Positions 12,004 to 23,345 of a stretch of DNA of 64,000 bases are shown piece by piece. Position numbers and translations under genes: made by a program. Each line of letters begins with the position of its first letter. The stretch's first letter is position 1. The stretch spans positions 310,001-374,000 of the forward strand of contig JAIWNF010000041.1 in NCBI GenBank assembly GCA_025093555.1, written 5' to 3'. The notes beneath the pieces are model-generated. The model searched no databases. It was not told the origin of the DNA and saw only the letters and a list, made by a program, of their open reading frames with translations. The DNA is from Circinella umbellata (lineage: Eukaryota; Mucoromycota; Mucoromycetes; Mucorales; Lichtheimiaceae).

Positions 12004-12559
12004 TTTTTTTCTCTATTTTAAATATAATAAAGAAAATGGTCAGTAGGTTAATACCGTATCTTATTTTATATTTGAGGTATAATAGTATGTAATAAACGTA
12101 CACCGAATTAAAGTGAAAAATAGATAAAAAGAAAAATGCAACAAGGTGTCAAATAGGCCTAATACCAATATTTTTTATGAGTGTCGTTTTTTAATTGGAA
12201 AATAATTAGGTAGTTTAATACCAAACAAATCGTATTTGTTTCTTGTATATTGGACCTTGTTTAATATTAAGTGGATGGAGTAAGAAAAAAAATAGGTATA
12301 AAGTAAAAAAGGTGAGAAAAATGTTACCTTTTCCCATCTATTTACCTTTTTTTTAAAAAAAAATCAATAAGGTTTAAAATCAAGTGGTAGTATTTCTGGC
12401 CAAGCCTACCAATGTGAATGTTGCACAATCAAGGAAAAAGGGTACTTCTATGTGTTTAGAGGAAGTACAGACTATAAATAGATACACCGTCGATAAGTAA
12501 TGTAGCGCAAGAATTCTCTGTAAAATTGTAAAATTGTAAAAAAAAAGTTTGGATGTATG
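12004..12559. promoter_or_regulatory. 5' flank of HET copy 2
   Basis: Shares blocks with the 5' flanks of copies 1 and 3 (ATTGTGCAACAT box near 12420; the TTTACAGAGAATTCTTGCG stretch near 12510-12530 resembles TCTACAGAAAATACGCTTG near 20680). Homology to the copy 3 flank stops near 12560, where the Helitron-bearing insertion begins. Confidence 0.45.
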
Positions 12560-13402
12560 ATCTATCTCAATTACTATATTAATAAAAAAAGAACTTATAT
12601 TTCATTAAATCTGTGTACGTAATGGCTGCGTTAGTACAATGTCTTTTTTTTAATCTTTAATACATTAAGCAGCTTATCACCAGCAACTACCAAAACTCGA
12701 TAAGCAACCAGACTACTTTTTACATAACAGGACAGCAAAGGGTATAAACAACCTATTACGTGTTTCTAGCTTTATTTTTTGGATTGAAATCGCATTTTGT
12801 TTTTAAGATAACCTTACTGGTGTCTGTTTTTGATTCCATTCATGTTTTTTTTAGAAGAAAAAAGAAATTTAAGGCATTATGTTATATATCAGTTGGTTTT
12901 TCTGAAAAATATGATCCTGAAGTTAACTATAATATTCATTGATTTTTGAAGGGCAATTGGGTTTACTTTGTGTAATGCTTCGATGAGGACTAGTATTCCG
13001 GCATGTTGATAAACATTATTTTATTCGACCCAAAATATTTTCTATAGATTTACACTTTTTGAAAGATTTAATCCTAAAAAGCTAAAAAATGTTTATACTT
13101 GTCCTAGTTCATTCTATTTGCTTTTTATCTTAAATTATCATGGACTATTTATATATAAATGACATCATTTACTATTATTACTTTCATAACGATACTGATA
13201 TTTTGGCTCCCTTAACTAATCATCTTATATATAATAAACAATTCAATAAAATTACCTTCCTTATATGGATTAGGCTTTTTTTTCTAACCCAACTGATTTT
13301 TATCTTACTGCTACAACCTCGAAAATAATTTTTTTCTGCGTATTTACATACAATATTATTTGTTGTCTCTAAACTTCAATACTTCTTATTCCTCAAACAC
13401 AG

Positions 13403-14630
13403 ATACTCAGTGAAGCAAGATTTATTATCTGGGATGAAGCACCAATGTTTCATAAGTTTGCATTAGAGACTGTTGATCGGTTACTGAGGGAAACCACAAG
13501 TATTAATGAATGACAGCTGCTCCATGTTCCGTTTGGTGAAAAGCCTGTTGGTATAGGTGATTATTTTCGGCAAACTCTCCCTATTATAACTAAGGGCACA
13601 AAAGCAAATTTTCTAGATGCCTCTTTGATCAATTCTTACGTATCTTTTTCATAACAACATTGTTCATCGACTTCGTCTCACTCAAAATATGCGTGTTCAA
13701 CAAAGCTCTGATTCAGCAGTTGCTACTCAACCTCAGCAATTTGCTGATTATCTTTTACGCATAGGTGAAGGAAGAGAATCAGAAACAAATATTCCTGATT
13801 CTGATGCTGTAACTATTGATTTGCCTTGCGAATCATGTATCACAAGTAGCAGCCTTACAACTGTTGTAGGAGCTGCTTATCCCAACTTGAAGATGAATTA
13901 TAATGATCGCAATTATATGACAGATTGTGCTATTTTACCACCCTACAATGACGACGTCCGTGAACTTAATAATGCAGTACATTATATTTTTCCTCGCGAA
14001 TAATATGAATACTTTTTTTCTGATAACATCGTTGATTCTGAAGCATTTGCCACAATTCATCCATCTGAATATCTAAACACGACTTCATTAAACAACTATC
14101 CTCCACATCAAGTATCGCTTAGACTACATTAACCAATTATTCTACTTCATAATATCAATCCCCAAAAGGGTTTATGTAATGAAACACACTTAATATGTCT
14201 AAACTTTTACCACACGTTATAGAAGCTAAAATTTCCCAAGGACATTTTGCAGGTATCATATAACTTTCCTTTTTTAACTTTATTAATGTTCTATAAAATA
14301 GTTTATATACCTATGTTTTCTATGCTATCATTTAGGTGAAATTGTCTATATCCCTCGCATTACTCTATACTCTAAAGACAATGACCTTCCATTTAAACTA
14401 TGTCGCCGCCAATTTCCTGTTGTTCCTGCATTCGTGATGACTATTAACAAATCACAAGGCCAAACACTTAATCGCACTATACTTTGTCTATATAAACCTG
14501 TCTTTGCTCACGGCCAACTATATGTAGCATTATCTCGAGTATGCACACTAGACTCACTCTCTATTTTTTTTTCTTCCTCTTTCTCCATCTTCTCCGGAAC
14601 AATCTCCTCCACCTACCTCCACTTCAAATA
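13403..14630 (+). pseudogene. Helitron PIF1-like helicase, C-terminal half, decayed
   Basis: Recognisable pieces in order are: a Walker B region reading ARFIIWDEAPMFHKFALE (about 13410-13465); a degenerate FGEKPVGIGDYFRQTLP (about 13531-13585); the block from about 13689 (NMRVQQSSD...) to about 14003; and the C-terminal block with TINKSQGQTLNRT and QLYVALSRV (about 14434-14560), which are PIF1/RecD-like motifs V and VI. Between them lie an in-frame TGA near 13513, frame changes and a spacer at about 14003-14335, part of which may be an intron. The rolling-circle nuclease (Rep) domain and helicase motif I are missing, so this is a truncated, dead copy of a Helitron transposase gene. Confidence 0.82.
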
Positions 14631-14830
14631 GCCAATATAGTTTACCAACAAGCTTTCTCTAATCTGCATACCTAATAAAGAACTTGAACTTAGTATCTTA
14701 ATAATGGTACTTCTAAAAGAGACATTAACATTTAGTTAATAGTCTAAAAAATGGATTTTTTTTTTGCTTTTATAATTTCATAGGAAAGAACATCAGTGTC
14801 ACGAATAGTATAATTTAGAATTTTTATTGA

Positions 14831-14960
14831 AGTGGGCTGGGGGGTCTGGGGGGGGCCTGCCCCCCCCCTCCAGAGAGGGGGTTTGGGGGCTTGCCCCCAA
14901 CGAGCCGCCAAACCGCAACTCCGGAGGGGTTGACACGAAGCGAAGCGGAGGGGCTCAACC
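14831..14960. repeat. GC-rich hairpin block
   Basis: About 130 bp of more than 65% GC in otherwise AT-rich DNA. It contains a GGGGGGGG-CCTG-CCCCCCCC palindrome (about 14848-14867), a second hairpin TGGGGGCTTGCCCCCA (about 14884-14899) and a third possible pairing of GGGGTTGA with TCAACCC (about 14927-14960). It lies about 200 bp beyond the helicase relic, inside the same insertion. Its origin is unknown; it could be a terminal hairpin structure or an independent GC cluster. Confidence 0.6.
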
Positions 14961-15186
14961 CACGAAGGTGCGAAGGTGAAGAAGGCTCGTACACTATAAT
15001 AAACATAATTATATAAAAGTAACCAATACCTGTTCAAAAAAATGTTTAATTTTATCGTAATGGTGTGAACCATATAATCAACAATCTCTCTTTCGTACTT
15101 ATCCAAACATTCATTTTCCATACCCATAAAAATTACTTTTTTATCGATCTAATTATTATATAAAGTAATAAACTTTTCTTGTATGA

Positions 15187-17708
15187 TAGCAATATAAGCA
15201 TCTAAATTACTGTTGTTTTTTAATAGAAAAATAGAGCTTTTTTCTCCCATAAAACGTAGACATTGTTTTGATCCAACCATTCTATCACATACTTAAAATA
15301 AGAACCAATTACACGTCTACATTGGTTAAAACGCAAGAAATGCTTATTATAAAGTTTGGTGGGTTTGATACCTAGTACCTGGTTCTGTCATATTTGGTTG
15401 TCTACTACCGTCCTACATACGTATTTCAGCCCTGAATCTACTATATCCGTTATTCTCTCCGTTAATACTCTGCCGAATGTCACAAGACCCTTTCTTTGAA
15501 ATAGAATGTAGCAACAAAAAGAATACCAATTCTCATACTGTATTCACGACTTTTTGGTAATGTCTTGCATCTAAATCTAGCAATCAGGCAATTATTTATA
15601 CCGAAAAGGAAATACCATTAAGTTAGTACTAGTATAAATAAGTAAATAAAAACTTTTACACAATGCTGAGAATAAATTATATTCCCGTCCGCAATCTCGG
15701 CATTGAAAAGAGGCAGTACTTATAATTTCTCACTATTCCTTGATCGCATGATGGCTTTAATATAGATGAATCAAGTGAAACATCTTTGTTGTTGATTTTT
15801 TGTTATAAAAAATATTAAAAGTTGCTAAAGAACGTTTAAAAATACAATATTATATATACCTCACACACAAACAACATGGTACACTTTAGCTTTTCATTGG
15901 CCATTGTAAGCCAGTGTCATACAAGAAAAAATTCGAGACTCTAAATACGTATACAACTATCAACGCAGTTTCAGTAATTGCAAAGCACTCTATCGATAGT
16001 ACCATGACTAGATTATATTTCATGTAACTTTGAATAAATATAAATCACGTCCTCCACAAATAGAGAAAAAGACCAAAGAAAAAAAAAAGGTGAAGATATT
16101 ACATTGAATGTAATTGACGCAAACATGTATCTTGCAAAACTACGTATAACAATCATGAGAATTTAATAGACCAAAAGCATTACTACATCGGCTACAAAAT
16201 TAATATGTAACAAATTTACTTTTCCATAATTTCTTTTTCTTTTCATTTGACATTCTGTCATCTCCACTTACTCCCCCACCTACAAACTAAATAATAAAAA
16301 AAAGAAATTAACAGCGCCTCAAACACAAAAAAAAAACTGTCAAGTATTTCCTTGTCTGTTATTTTATCACGACTACTAATGAATAATTAAACCAGGTATA
16401 CACACAATTATTTTGTACCATAAAAGATCCATGTCTATTTCTTCTATTGAAAACTCGCCCGACAAAAGTATATATGCTTTTTAGATCTATATTGTTCATA
16501 ACGTTCAATAATTCAGAACATTCACTATCAAATATAGAGCATCAAAGAATACTGGTAATTAGCTAATTGATATCAAGATAGATGTCTTGCAACAAAGAAG
16601 ATTATCAATGTATCAGTATAATAATTTGATTTCCCACCTACAAGACATGATGCGACTTTACTTTTGCTTTAATGACATATGTCGATATTGTCGAATTCTA
16701 GCCAAGGAATAAGTCGCTAATAATATATTGTCACTGGCCACTCTTATAATAGTGCAAAAATTATTTGGTGTACGTAGAAAAAAAAAGTTTGATATACTTT
16801 TTAAACCTGCTGATTCCAGGTATTCAAAAACAAGATCTTTATACCCACCACGTAACAATTCAGTAAAGCTGGTTGAAAATGCTGCTTTTTATCTTTCCGT
16901 AGTCGAATGGACTATTCTAATCGACCTTGAGTATTTTTTAAAAATCAGGAGGACACTAAATAATAACAATAGCAAATATTTGTACCTGAAAACCTGAACT
17001 GGAAAAAAGAAATCATGCAAAAAAAAGCGGGCTGGGAGTTTCGAGGTTACAGGTGAAACAGTTCAGTTGCCCCTATAAATTAATAAAAGTATAATCATAC
17101 TTCTTTACCTTTCACCGCTTCTTTCAAATCGGTGACCCTTTTGAAGATTTGTTATGGAGAGCATTTGTTTTTACATTAAATGAATTTTTCCAAGACCGAA
17201 ATGAGCCATTAAAATTTTTTTAAATGAACCGCTTTTTTGGGCAAGACTTCTTTCTTTTCTCTTTTTCTTTGCAATAGTTTTAGTTGATAGAACTCGCGAT
17301 CGATGTCTCGCTCTCGTGAAAAGTTAGTGTGAATCCCTTACCTAGCCAGTAAGTGCTAACTGTTTGCCAATTAGAACTATTGCCAAATGGCGTTTTCGGA
17401 GGCGAACGAATGAACGAATAAAAGGCGCACAAGAACACTTTCACAACCAAGTCAAGTTTTTATCACAAGAACTATTGTTATTCCATCAATATTACTAGTC
17501 TCATTTTTTTCTCATTATCTATCACTACTATAATAAATAATTTTTTTACCTTTATTTTTATTAACCTGTCTTCTTGCTTTTGTCATGAAGCCTGTTAATT
17601 TCTTGTGTTGATTGTCCTTTTATTATTCTGAAAGCGATTGCTTTAGCGATCTGTTGCCGCAGTAACGCGTACATAACAATTCTGCTGTCATAGAAGCGCA
17701 TACACAGA
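15187..17708. repeat. Left arm of the giant inverted repeat
   Basis: The reverse complement of this arm is found at about 18123-20620. Sections compared base by base (about 15389-15600, 16280-17260 and 17560-17708) are identical apart from one A-run that is one base longer here (about 16080). Outside 15389 mismatches and small indels accumulate. Pairing positions sum to 35,832 inside the A-run and 35,831 outside it. Short open frames at 16658-16858 (minus) and 16728-16997 (plus) recur exactly in the other arm; I recognise no protein in them. A possible TATA element (AATAAAAGG, about 17418) faces the centre. Confidence 0.92.
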
Positions 17709-18122
17709 CTACTATTTTTTTTTCTGTTATATGGTTGAATGTGGTTTGTATGAATCACGAAAAAGTGTCACGATTCGTAGTGCCAAACGCAAGCCACTTT
17801 GATAGTAGACCAATCTTCCCTGAAACGAAAAATGAACTTCTCAACCTCTTTAGCGTCAATCATTTTACGGTGTCGCCATCACAGACTTACGAGAAAAATA
17901 TGACAGATTATACTAAAAAAAAGTTATTCTCTTTCAGGAAACATTAGCAAAGCGATTAAGACAGTAGGAACAAAGTAGAATTTGTGGATAGTTATAAAAT
18001 ATAGTTTTTTTTACAACCATGCTAAACAGTTGATTCAAATGGCAATTGGTAAACAATATATGTATGAAAGAAATCATCAGACGTAATTATACATTTCATA
18101 ACAGAATAAAAAAGAACTAGGT
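17709..18122. other. Unique spacer at the centre of the palindrome
   Basis: About 414 bp that does not pair with itself. It holds one plus-strand frame at 17735-17947 (70 codons, MNVVCMNHEK start), preceded by the centre-facing possible TATA element of the left arm. I recognise no family and see no splice evidence, so I do not call a gene. Confidence 0.6.
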
Positions 18123-20620
18123 GTGTGTGTATGCGCTTCTATGACAGCAGAATTGTTATGTACGCGTTACTGCGGCAACAGATCGCTAAAGCAATCGCTT
18201 TCAGAATAATAAAAGGACAATCAACACAAGAAATTAACAGGCTTCATGACAAAAGCAAGAAGACAGGTTAATAAAAATAAAGGTAAAAAAATTATTTATT
18301 ATAGTAGTGATAGATAATGAGAAAAAAATGAGACTAGTAATATTGATGGAATAACAATAGTTCTTGTGATAAAAACTTGACTTGGTTGTGAAAGTGTTCT
18401 TGTGCGCCTTTTATTCGTTCATTCGTTCGCCTCCGAAAACGCCATTTGGCAATAGTTCTAATTGGCAAACAGTTAGCACTTACTGGCTAGGTAAGGGATT
18501 CACACTAACTTTTCACGAGAGCGAGACATCGATCGCGAGTTCTATCAACTAAAACTATTGCAAAGAAAAAGAGAAAAGAAAGAAGTCTTGCCCAAAAAAG
18601 CGGTTCATTTAAAAAAATTTTAATGGCTCATTTCGGTCTTGGAAAAATTCATTTAATGTAAAAACAAATGCTCTCCATAACAAATCTTCAAAAGGGTCAC
18701 CGATTTGAAAGAAGCGGTGAAAGGTAAAGAAGTATGATTATACTTTTATTAATTTATAGGGGCAACTGAACTGTTTCACCTGTAACCTCGAAACTCCCAG
18801 CCCGCTTTTTTTTGCATGATTTCTTTTTTCCAGTTCAGGTTTTCAGGTACAAATATTTGCTATTGTTATTATTTAGTGTCCTCCTGATTTTTAAAAAATA
18901 CTCAAGGTCGATTAGAATAGTCCATTCGACTACGGAAAGATAAAAAGCAGCATTTTCAACCAGCTTTACTGAATTGTTACGTGGTGGGTATAAAGATCTT
19001 GTTTTTGAATACCTGGAATCAGCAGGTTTAAAAAGTATATCAAACTTTTTTTTTCTACGTACACCAAATAATTTTTGCACTATTATAAGAGTGGCCAGTG
19101 ACAATATATTATTAGCGACTTATTCCTTGGCTAGAATTCGACAATATCGACATATGTCATTAAAGCAAAAGTAAAGTCGCATCATGTCTTGTAGGTGGGA
19201 AATCAAATTATTATACTGATACATTGATAATCTTCTTTGTTGCAAGACATCTATCTTGATATCAATTAGCTAATTACCAGTATTCTTTGATGCTCTATAT
19301 TTGATAGTGAATGTTCTGAATTATTGAACGTTATGAACAATATAGATCTAAAAAGCATATATACTTTTGTCGGGCGAGTTTTCAATAGAAGAAATAGACA
19401 TGGATCTTTTATGGTACAAAATAATTGTGTGTATACCTGGTTTAATTATTCATTAGTAGTCGTGATAAAATAACAGACAAGGAAATACTTGACAGTTTTT
19501 TTTTTGTGTTTGAGGCGCTGTTAATTTCTTTTTTTTATTATTTAGTTTGTAGGTGGGGGAGTAAGTGGAGATGACAGAATGTCAAATGAAAAGAAAAAGA
19601 AATTATGGAAAAGTAAATTTGTTACATATTAATTTTGTAGCCGATGTAGTAATGCTTTTGGTCTATTAAATTCTCATGATTGTTATACGTAGTTTTGCAA
19701 GATACATGTTTGCGTCAATTACATTCAATGTAATATCTTCACCTTTTTTTTTCTTTGGTCTTTTTCTCTATTTGTGGAGGACGTGATTTATATTTATTCA
19801 AAGTTACATGAAATATAATCTAGTCATGGTACTATCGATAGAGTGCTTTGCAATTACTGAAACTGCGTTGATAGTTGTATACGTATTTAGAGTCTCGAAT
19901 TTTTTCTTGTATGACACTGGCTTACAATGGCCAATGAAAAGCTAAAGTGTACCATGTTGTTTGTGTGTGAGGTATATATAATATTGTATTTTTAAACGTT
20001 CTTTAGCAACTTTTAATATTTTTTATAACAAAAAATCAACAACAAAGATGTTTCACTTGATTCATCTATATTAAAGCCATCATGCGATCAAGGAATAGTG
20101 AGAAATTATAAGTACTGCCTCTTTTCAATGCCGAGATTGCGGACGGGAATATAATTTATTCTCAGCATTGTGTAAAAGTTTTTATTTACTTATTTATACT
20201 AGTACTAACTTAATGGTATTTCCTTTTCGGTATAAATAATTGCCTGATTGCTAGATTTAGATGCAAGACATTACCAAAAAGTCGTGAATACAGTATGAGA
20301 ATTGGTATTCTTTTTGTTGCTACATTCTATTTCAAAGAAAGGGTCTTGTGACATTCGGCAGAGTATTAACGGAGAGAATAACGGATATAGTAGATTCAGG
20401 GCTGAAATACGTATGTAGGACGGTAGTAGACAACCAAATATAACAGAACTAGGTACCAAACCCCACTAAATTTTATAATAAGCATTTCTTGCGTTTTACC
20501 CAATGTAGACGTGTCAGTGGTTCTTATTTTAAGTATGTGATGGAATGGTTGGATCAAAACAATGTCTTTTTTTTCTATTAAAACACAACAGTAATTTAGA
20601 TGCTTATATTGATACAATCA
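18123..20620. repeat. Right arm of the giant inverted repeat
   Basis: Reverse complement of 15187-17708. The outer end (about 20445-20620) is diverged and then gives way to the 5' flank of HET copy 3. With HET copy 2 and its flank on the other side, the whole structure is a head-to-head duplication of a HET gene and its upstream 3 kb. Confidence 0.92.
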
Positions 20621-21223
20621 ACATATATATAAAAAAGACAGGAATATTTGGGCTCTTTTTTATTAGTTTACAAATTCTACAGAAAATACGCTTGTGTTCT
20701 ATTACATATAAATGATACTTTGTACGTATTTCATAATCGTTTTTACTTTGCTTTTCAATTGTGTAACATCCAAGCCTGTTGGCTCACACAAGTTGTATAG
20801 CACAAGAATTAAATTTAAACTTTAAATAAAAATAAAAAAAGAATAGAATAAAGCATCCCATTCTCCCTCTCCCAGATTTCTATGTACTTTATACTTCTTC
20901 TGTTTTTATTTTTATTTTAGCAACTCAGTGTCGTGTATAGAAAAAGAAAACGAATTTATATTGTTTACGTCTTGAAAGCAAATAAACGTCTGTAAAAAAA
21001 CAGAAAAGTACAAGATACTATTATCTTTATTTCTAGTATTGCTACTTCAGTATTCATCATTAAATAATCTAATTTCCTGGTTTTTCGTTTTATCAACTAT
21101 TGAAATTTACTCTGTCGTAAGTAGTTTATTCTAATAATAATCTTACTAATTATATCGGCTACGTACCAAATGATATGTTATAAACTGATCAATCTATTAT
21201 CTTCAAAATAGATAAAACAAAAA
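20621..21223. promoter_or_regulatory. 5' flank of HET copy 3
   Basis: Contains the ATTGTGTAACAT box near 20760 and the TCTACAGAAAATACGCTTG stretch shared with the copy 2 flank. A purine/A-rich run precedes the ATG at 21224. No unambiguous TATA box. Confidence 0.4.
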
Positions 21224-22873
21224 ATGACGTATATTACATATGAAAAAACGCAGTTTGTTCAAGACTTGAATAATCCAACACGTTTTGCGTTAGTTTCTCA
21301 TCATAAACAACCACCTAGAAAGATACCATCGAACTTGCCGAAACCAAATTTTATGCCTACTTATCTGGTTCGTACCTCTGATATGAAATTGGTCCGAGGT
21401 TCTGATGTTCACGAAGGATACTGTACATTATCATATTCATGGGGTCAATCTGGTGAAGTTCGAATAAATGAAACAACTGGAAAAAGTTACCGTATTGATC
21501 AAGGGAAACATAAGATTATTTATTCAGACAGATCCAAGTTTGTCACATTTGAAGGACTTATACAAGAATTATGCAAAGATTTCAATATTAAATACATTTG
21601 GTATGATCAAATGTGTATCAATCAAGATAATGAAAAGGAAAAACATGCCGAAATACACCACATGCATAAAATTTATGGAAATTCATATTGTGCACTAGCG
21701 TTGATGCCAGAGTTACGAATCAAATCAGACGAATTCGGTGACTCTTTTCCGCTTTGGTTACTTCAAGATTATGACCAACTTTTGCTCGGATCTCAATGGA
21801 TGAAACGCATGTGGACTTTAGAAGAAGCAATAATGTCATCAAAAATGGTCGTTGTAGGCCAGAACATGCATTCTTGGGGAGACCAATTAACTGGGTTATC
21901 TATTAGCCTTTTTAATAAAAAATATGACTCCAACGCTTCCCGCGTTTTATATTATGCACACACACGCACAAGCACCAAAGAACATGACCATGTATTTGCA
22001 CTTGCCAACATATTCCCTGACATTATGAAACAAATTACAGTTAACTACAAACAAGACATTCAAGAATTAATGATACAGTTTTATGGCCTTCTAGCAAAAA
22101 CGGATATCAGTATTCTGTGTTTTAAATCACATTTTAAATACTTGTCCATTTGTAAAACTTCATCCAGCGACGGCGCTAAAGATAACACAAGGAAAAGTAC
22201 AGAGTATCATGTAGCCATCCAAGAATACGATTTACCATCTTGGACAGGTGTTGACGGGGAACACTATTCAGATTACCCTTACCAAACCTCTTTTAAAAAC
22301 TACACTGTCAATGGAAGAACTTTACAAGTCACATGTGCTGCATTGACGAATAATGAGCATCATACCAAATTCTTGAGCGGTGATTTTAAGGATATGATAC
22401 CACCTTTCCCTCACCAGGAATCGTACGATGGTTGTGATTTCACACTTGTAGTTCGATTACATCCACAGAAGTCCACAAATGAAAAGTGGATATGTGTTCA
22501 CAACGTATATAGACGCGCAATAAATTCTGAAGATTATCCGAAAATCGTAACAGAACTTGATAAATTATCACAGTTTATATCGATCAAGAAAACGAACCTT
22601 GAATGGGCTTCTACCAATGAGCTTGGGGTTAAAGCGATTAAAATTGAAAAATTGGAAGTGACAGAATCGCTTCAACATTCTTCTCAATATCTGATACTTG
22701 TCGGAGTACTATTTGAAGATTATGTAAACCCGGTATATCCGTTCCAAATGAAACACCCTATTGTTAAAAAGGAAGGAGATTACTATAAGTCCATTGGCAC
22801 GTGCGAGACATTTGGTGACAACCATTTTTTTGATGACATGTTACTGGAAGAACAAACATTTGAAATTCGTTGA
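21224..22873 (+). CDS. HET-domain protein, copy 3 (549 aa)
   Basis: Intact single-exon gene, start MTYITYEKTQ, stop TGA. HET domain blocks are YCTLSYSWGQSG (about 67-78), IWYDQMCINQ (about 125-134) with MHKIYGNSYC, and WMKRMWTLEEA (about 182-192). These are followed by HYAHTRTSTKEHDHVFALAN-like sequence conserved in all three copies and by LPSWTGVDGEH. It lacks the basic insert found in copies 1 and 2, having only a short YSDRS stretch at that place, so it either represents the ancestral form or has lost it. The C-terminal end EEQTFEIR matches EEQTFKIH and EEQTFEIH of the paralogues. The role is inferred from family membership only: HET domains act in non-self recognition in other fungi. Confidence 0.88.
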   Translation: MTYITYEKTQFVQDLNNPTRFALVSHHKQPPRKIPSNLPKPNFMPTYLVRTSDMKLVRGSDVHEGYCTLSYSWGQSGEVRINETTGKSYRIDQGKHKIIYSDRSKFVTFEGLIQELCKDFNIKYIWYDQMCINQDNEKEKHAEIHHMHKIYGNSYCALALMPELRIKSDEFGDSFPLWLLQDYDQLLLGSQWMKRMWTLEEAIMSSKMVVVGQNMHSWGDQLTGLSISLFNKKYDSNASRVLYYAHTRTSTKEHDHVFALANIFPDIMKQITVNYKQDIQELMIQFYGLLAKTDISILCFKSHFKYLSICKTSSSDGAKDNTRKSTEYHVAIQEYDLPSWTGVDGEHYSDYPYQTSFKNYTVNGRTLQVTCAALTNNEHHTKFLSGDFKDMIPPFPHQESYDGCDFTLVVRLHPQKSTNEKWICVHNVYRRAINSEDYPKIVTELDKLSQFISIKKTNLEWASTNELGVKAIKIEKLEVTESLQHSSQYLILVGVLFEDYVNPVYPFQMKHPIVKKEGDYYKSIGTCETFGDNHFFDDMLLEEQTFEIR

Positions 22874-23262
22874 GATGTTCTATTATTATCATTATTATTA
22901 TTACATTAACTATAAAAGCTTTGAATAGTAATTTAAATGCCAACACGTTTCATCCCCATACAAAGAAAACAATTAAAGATTACGTTATTATACGTATAAA
23001 TAAAAATAAATGGGTTTATCGTACTATGTGTATTATCTTCTCTACGTATGTTATACAAGCCGTAATTATATTTCAATTGGCATAAAGAAAAAGAAGATAT
23101 TACTCTATTTATTTTATTTATTTGATGAAAATAATTGACAATAGTTGTAAATGGCCTTCAATCAGTTAAATGTAAACTAATCTGTTACATACCTACTCAC
23201 CTCATATGTTTTTATATAAAACTAAGAAACATTCACTAATCCACACATTTTTCACTTTATTA
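22874..23262. other. Intergenic DNA downstream of HET copy 3
   Basis: AT-rich; begins with an ATT repeat. Nothing coding is supported. Confidence 0.5.
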
Positions 23263-23345
23263 CCGTCACCACTCGCTATAACGATATTTGATATAACGAT
23301 AGGATTTTGGGGTTCAAGACAGTTTGGGCAGGGAAATATCGTTAA
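23263..23345. mobile_element. Broken end of a pogo-type MITE
   Basis: After a TA, the sequence CCGTCACCACTCGCTATAAC and the following GATAGGATTTTGGGGTTCAAGACAG match the left end of the complete element at 57253-58046. The match continues to the GGAAATATCGTTAATT stretch and then stops at the DIRS-like sequence. The other end of the element is not seen nearby. Confidence 0.7.

Larger units (their letters stand above)
12560..15185. mobile_element. Helitron-derived insertion between HET copy 2 and its palindrome arm
   Basis: The 5' flanks of HET copies 2 and 3 are collinear except for about 2.6 kb present only here. This block holds the PIF1-type helicase relic at 13403-14630 and a GC-rich hairpin block at 14831-14960. 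Boundaries come from where homology to 20613-20660 stops and resumes, so they are good to some tens of bases. I could not identify the terminal TC and CTRR of a Helitron with certainty. Confidence 0.5.

Noticed and set aside
14744..15127. 127-codon minus-strand frame across the GC-rich block
   Set aside because: The Pro/Gly/Arg-rich part is only the GC hairpins read in frame; flanks are unrelated AT-rich sequence.
16658..19174. Identical small frames in both palindrome arms as conserved genes
   Set aside because: Identity of the arms extends through non-coding DNA, so it says nothing about coding; peptides show no family features.
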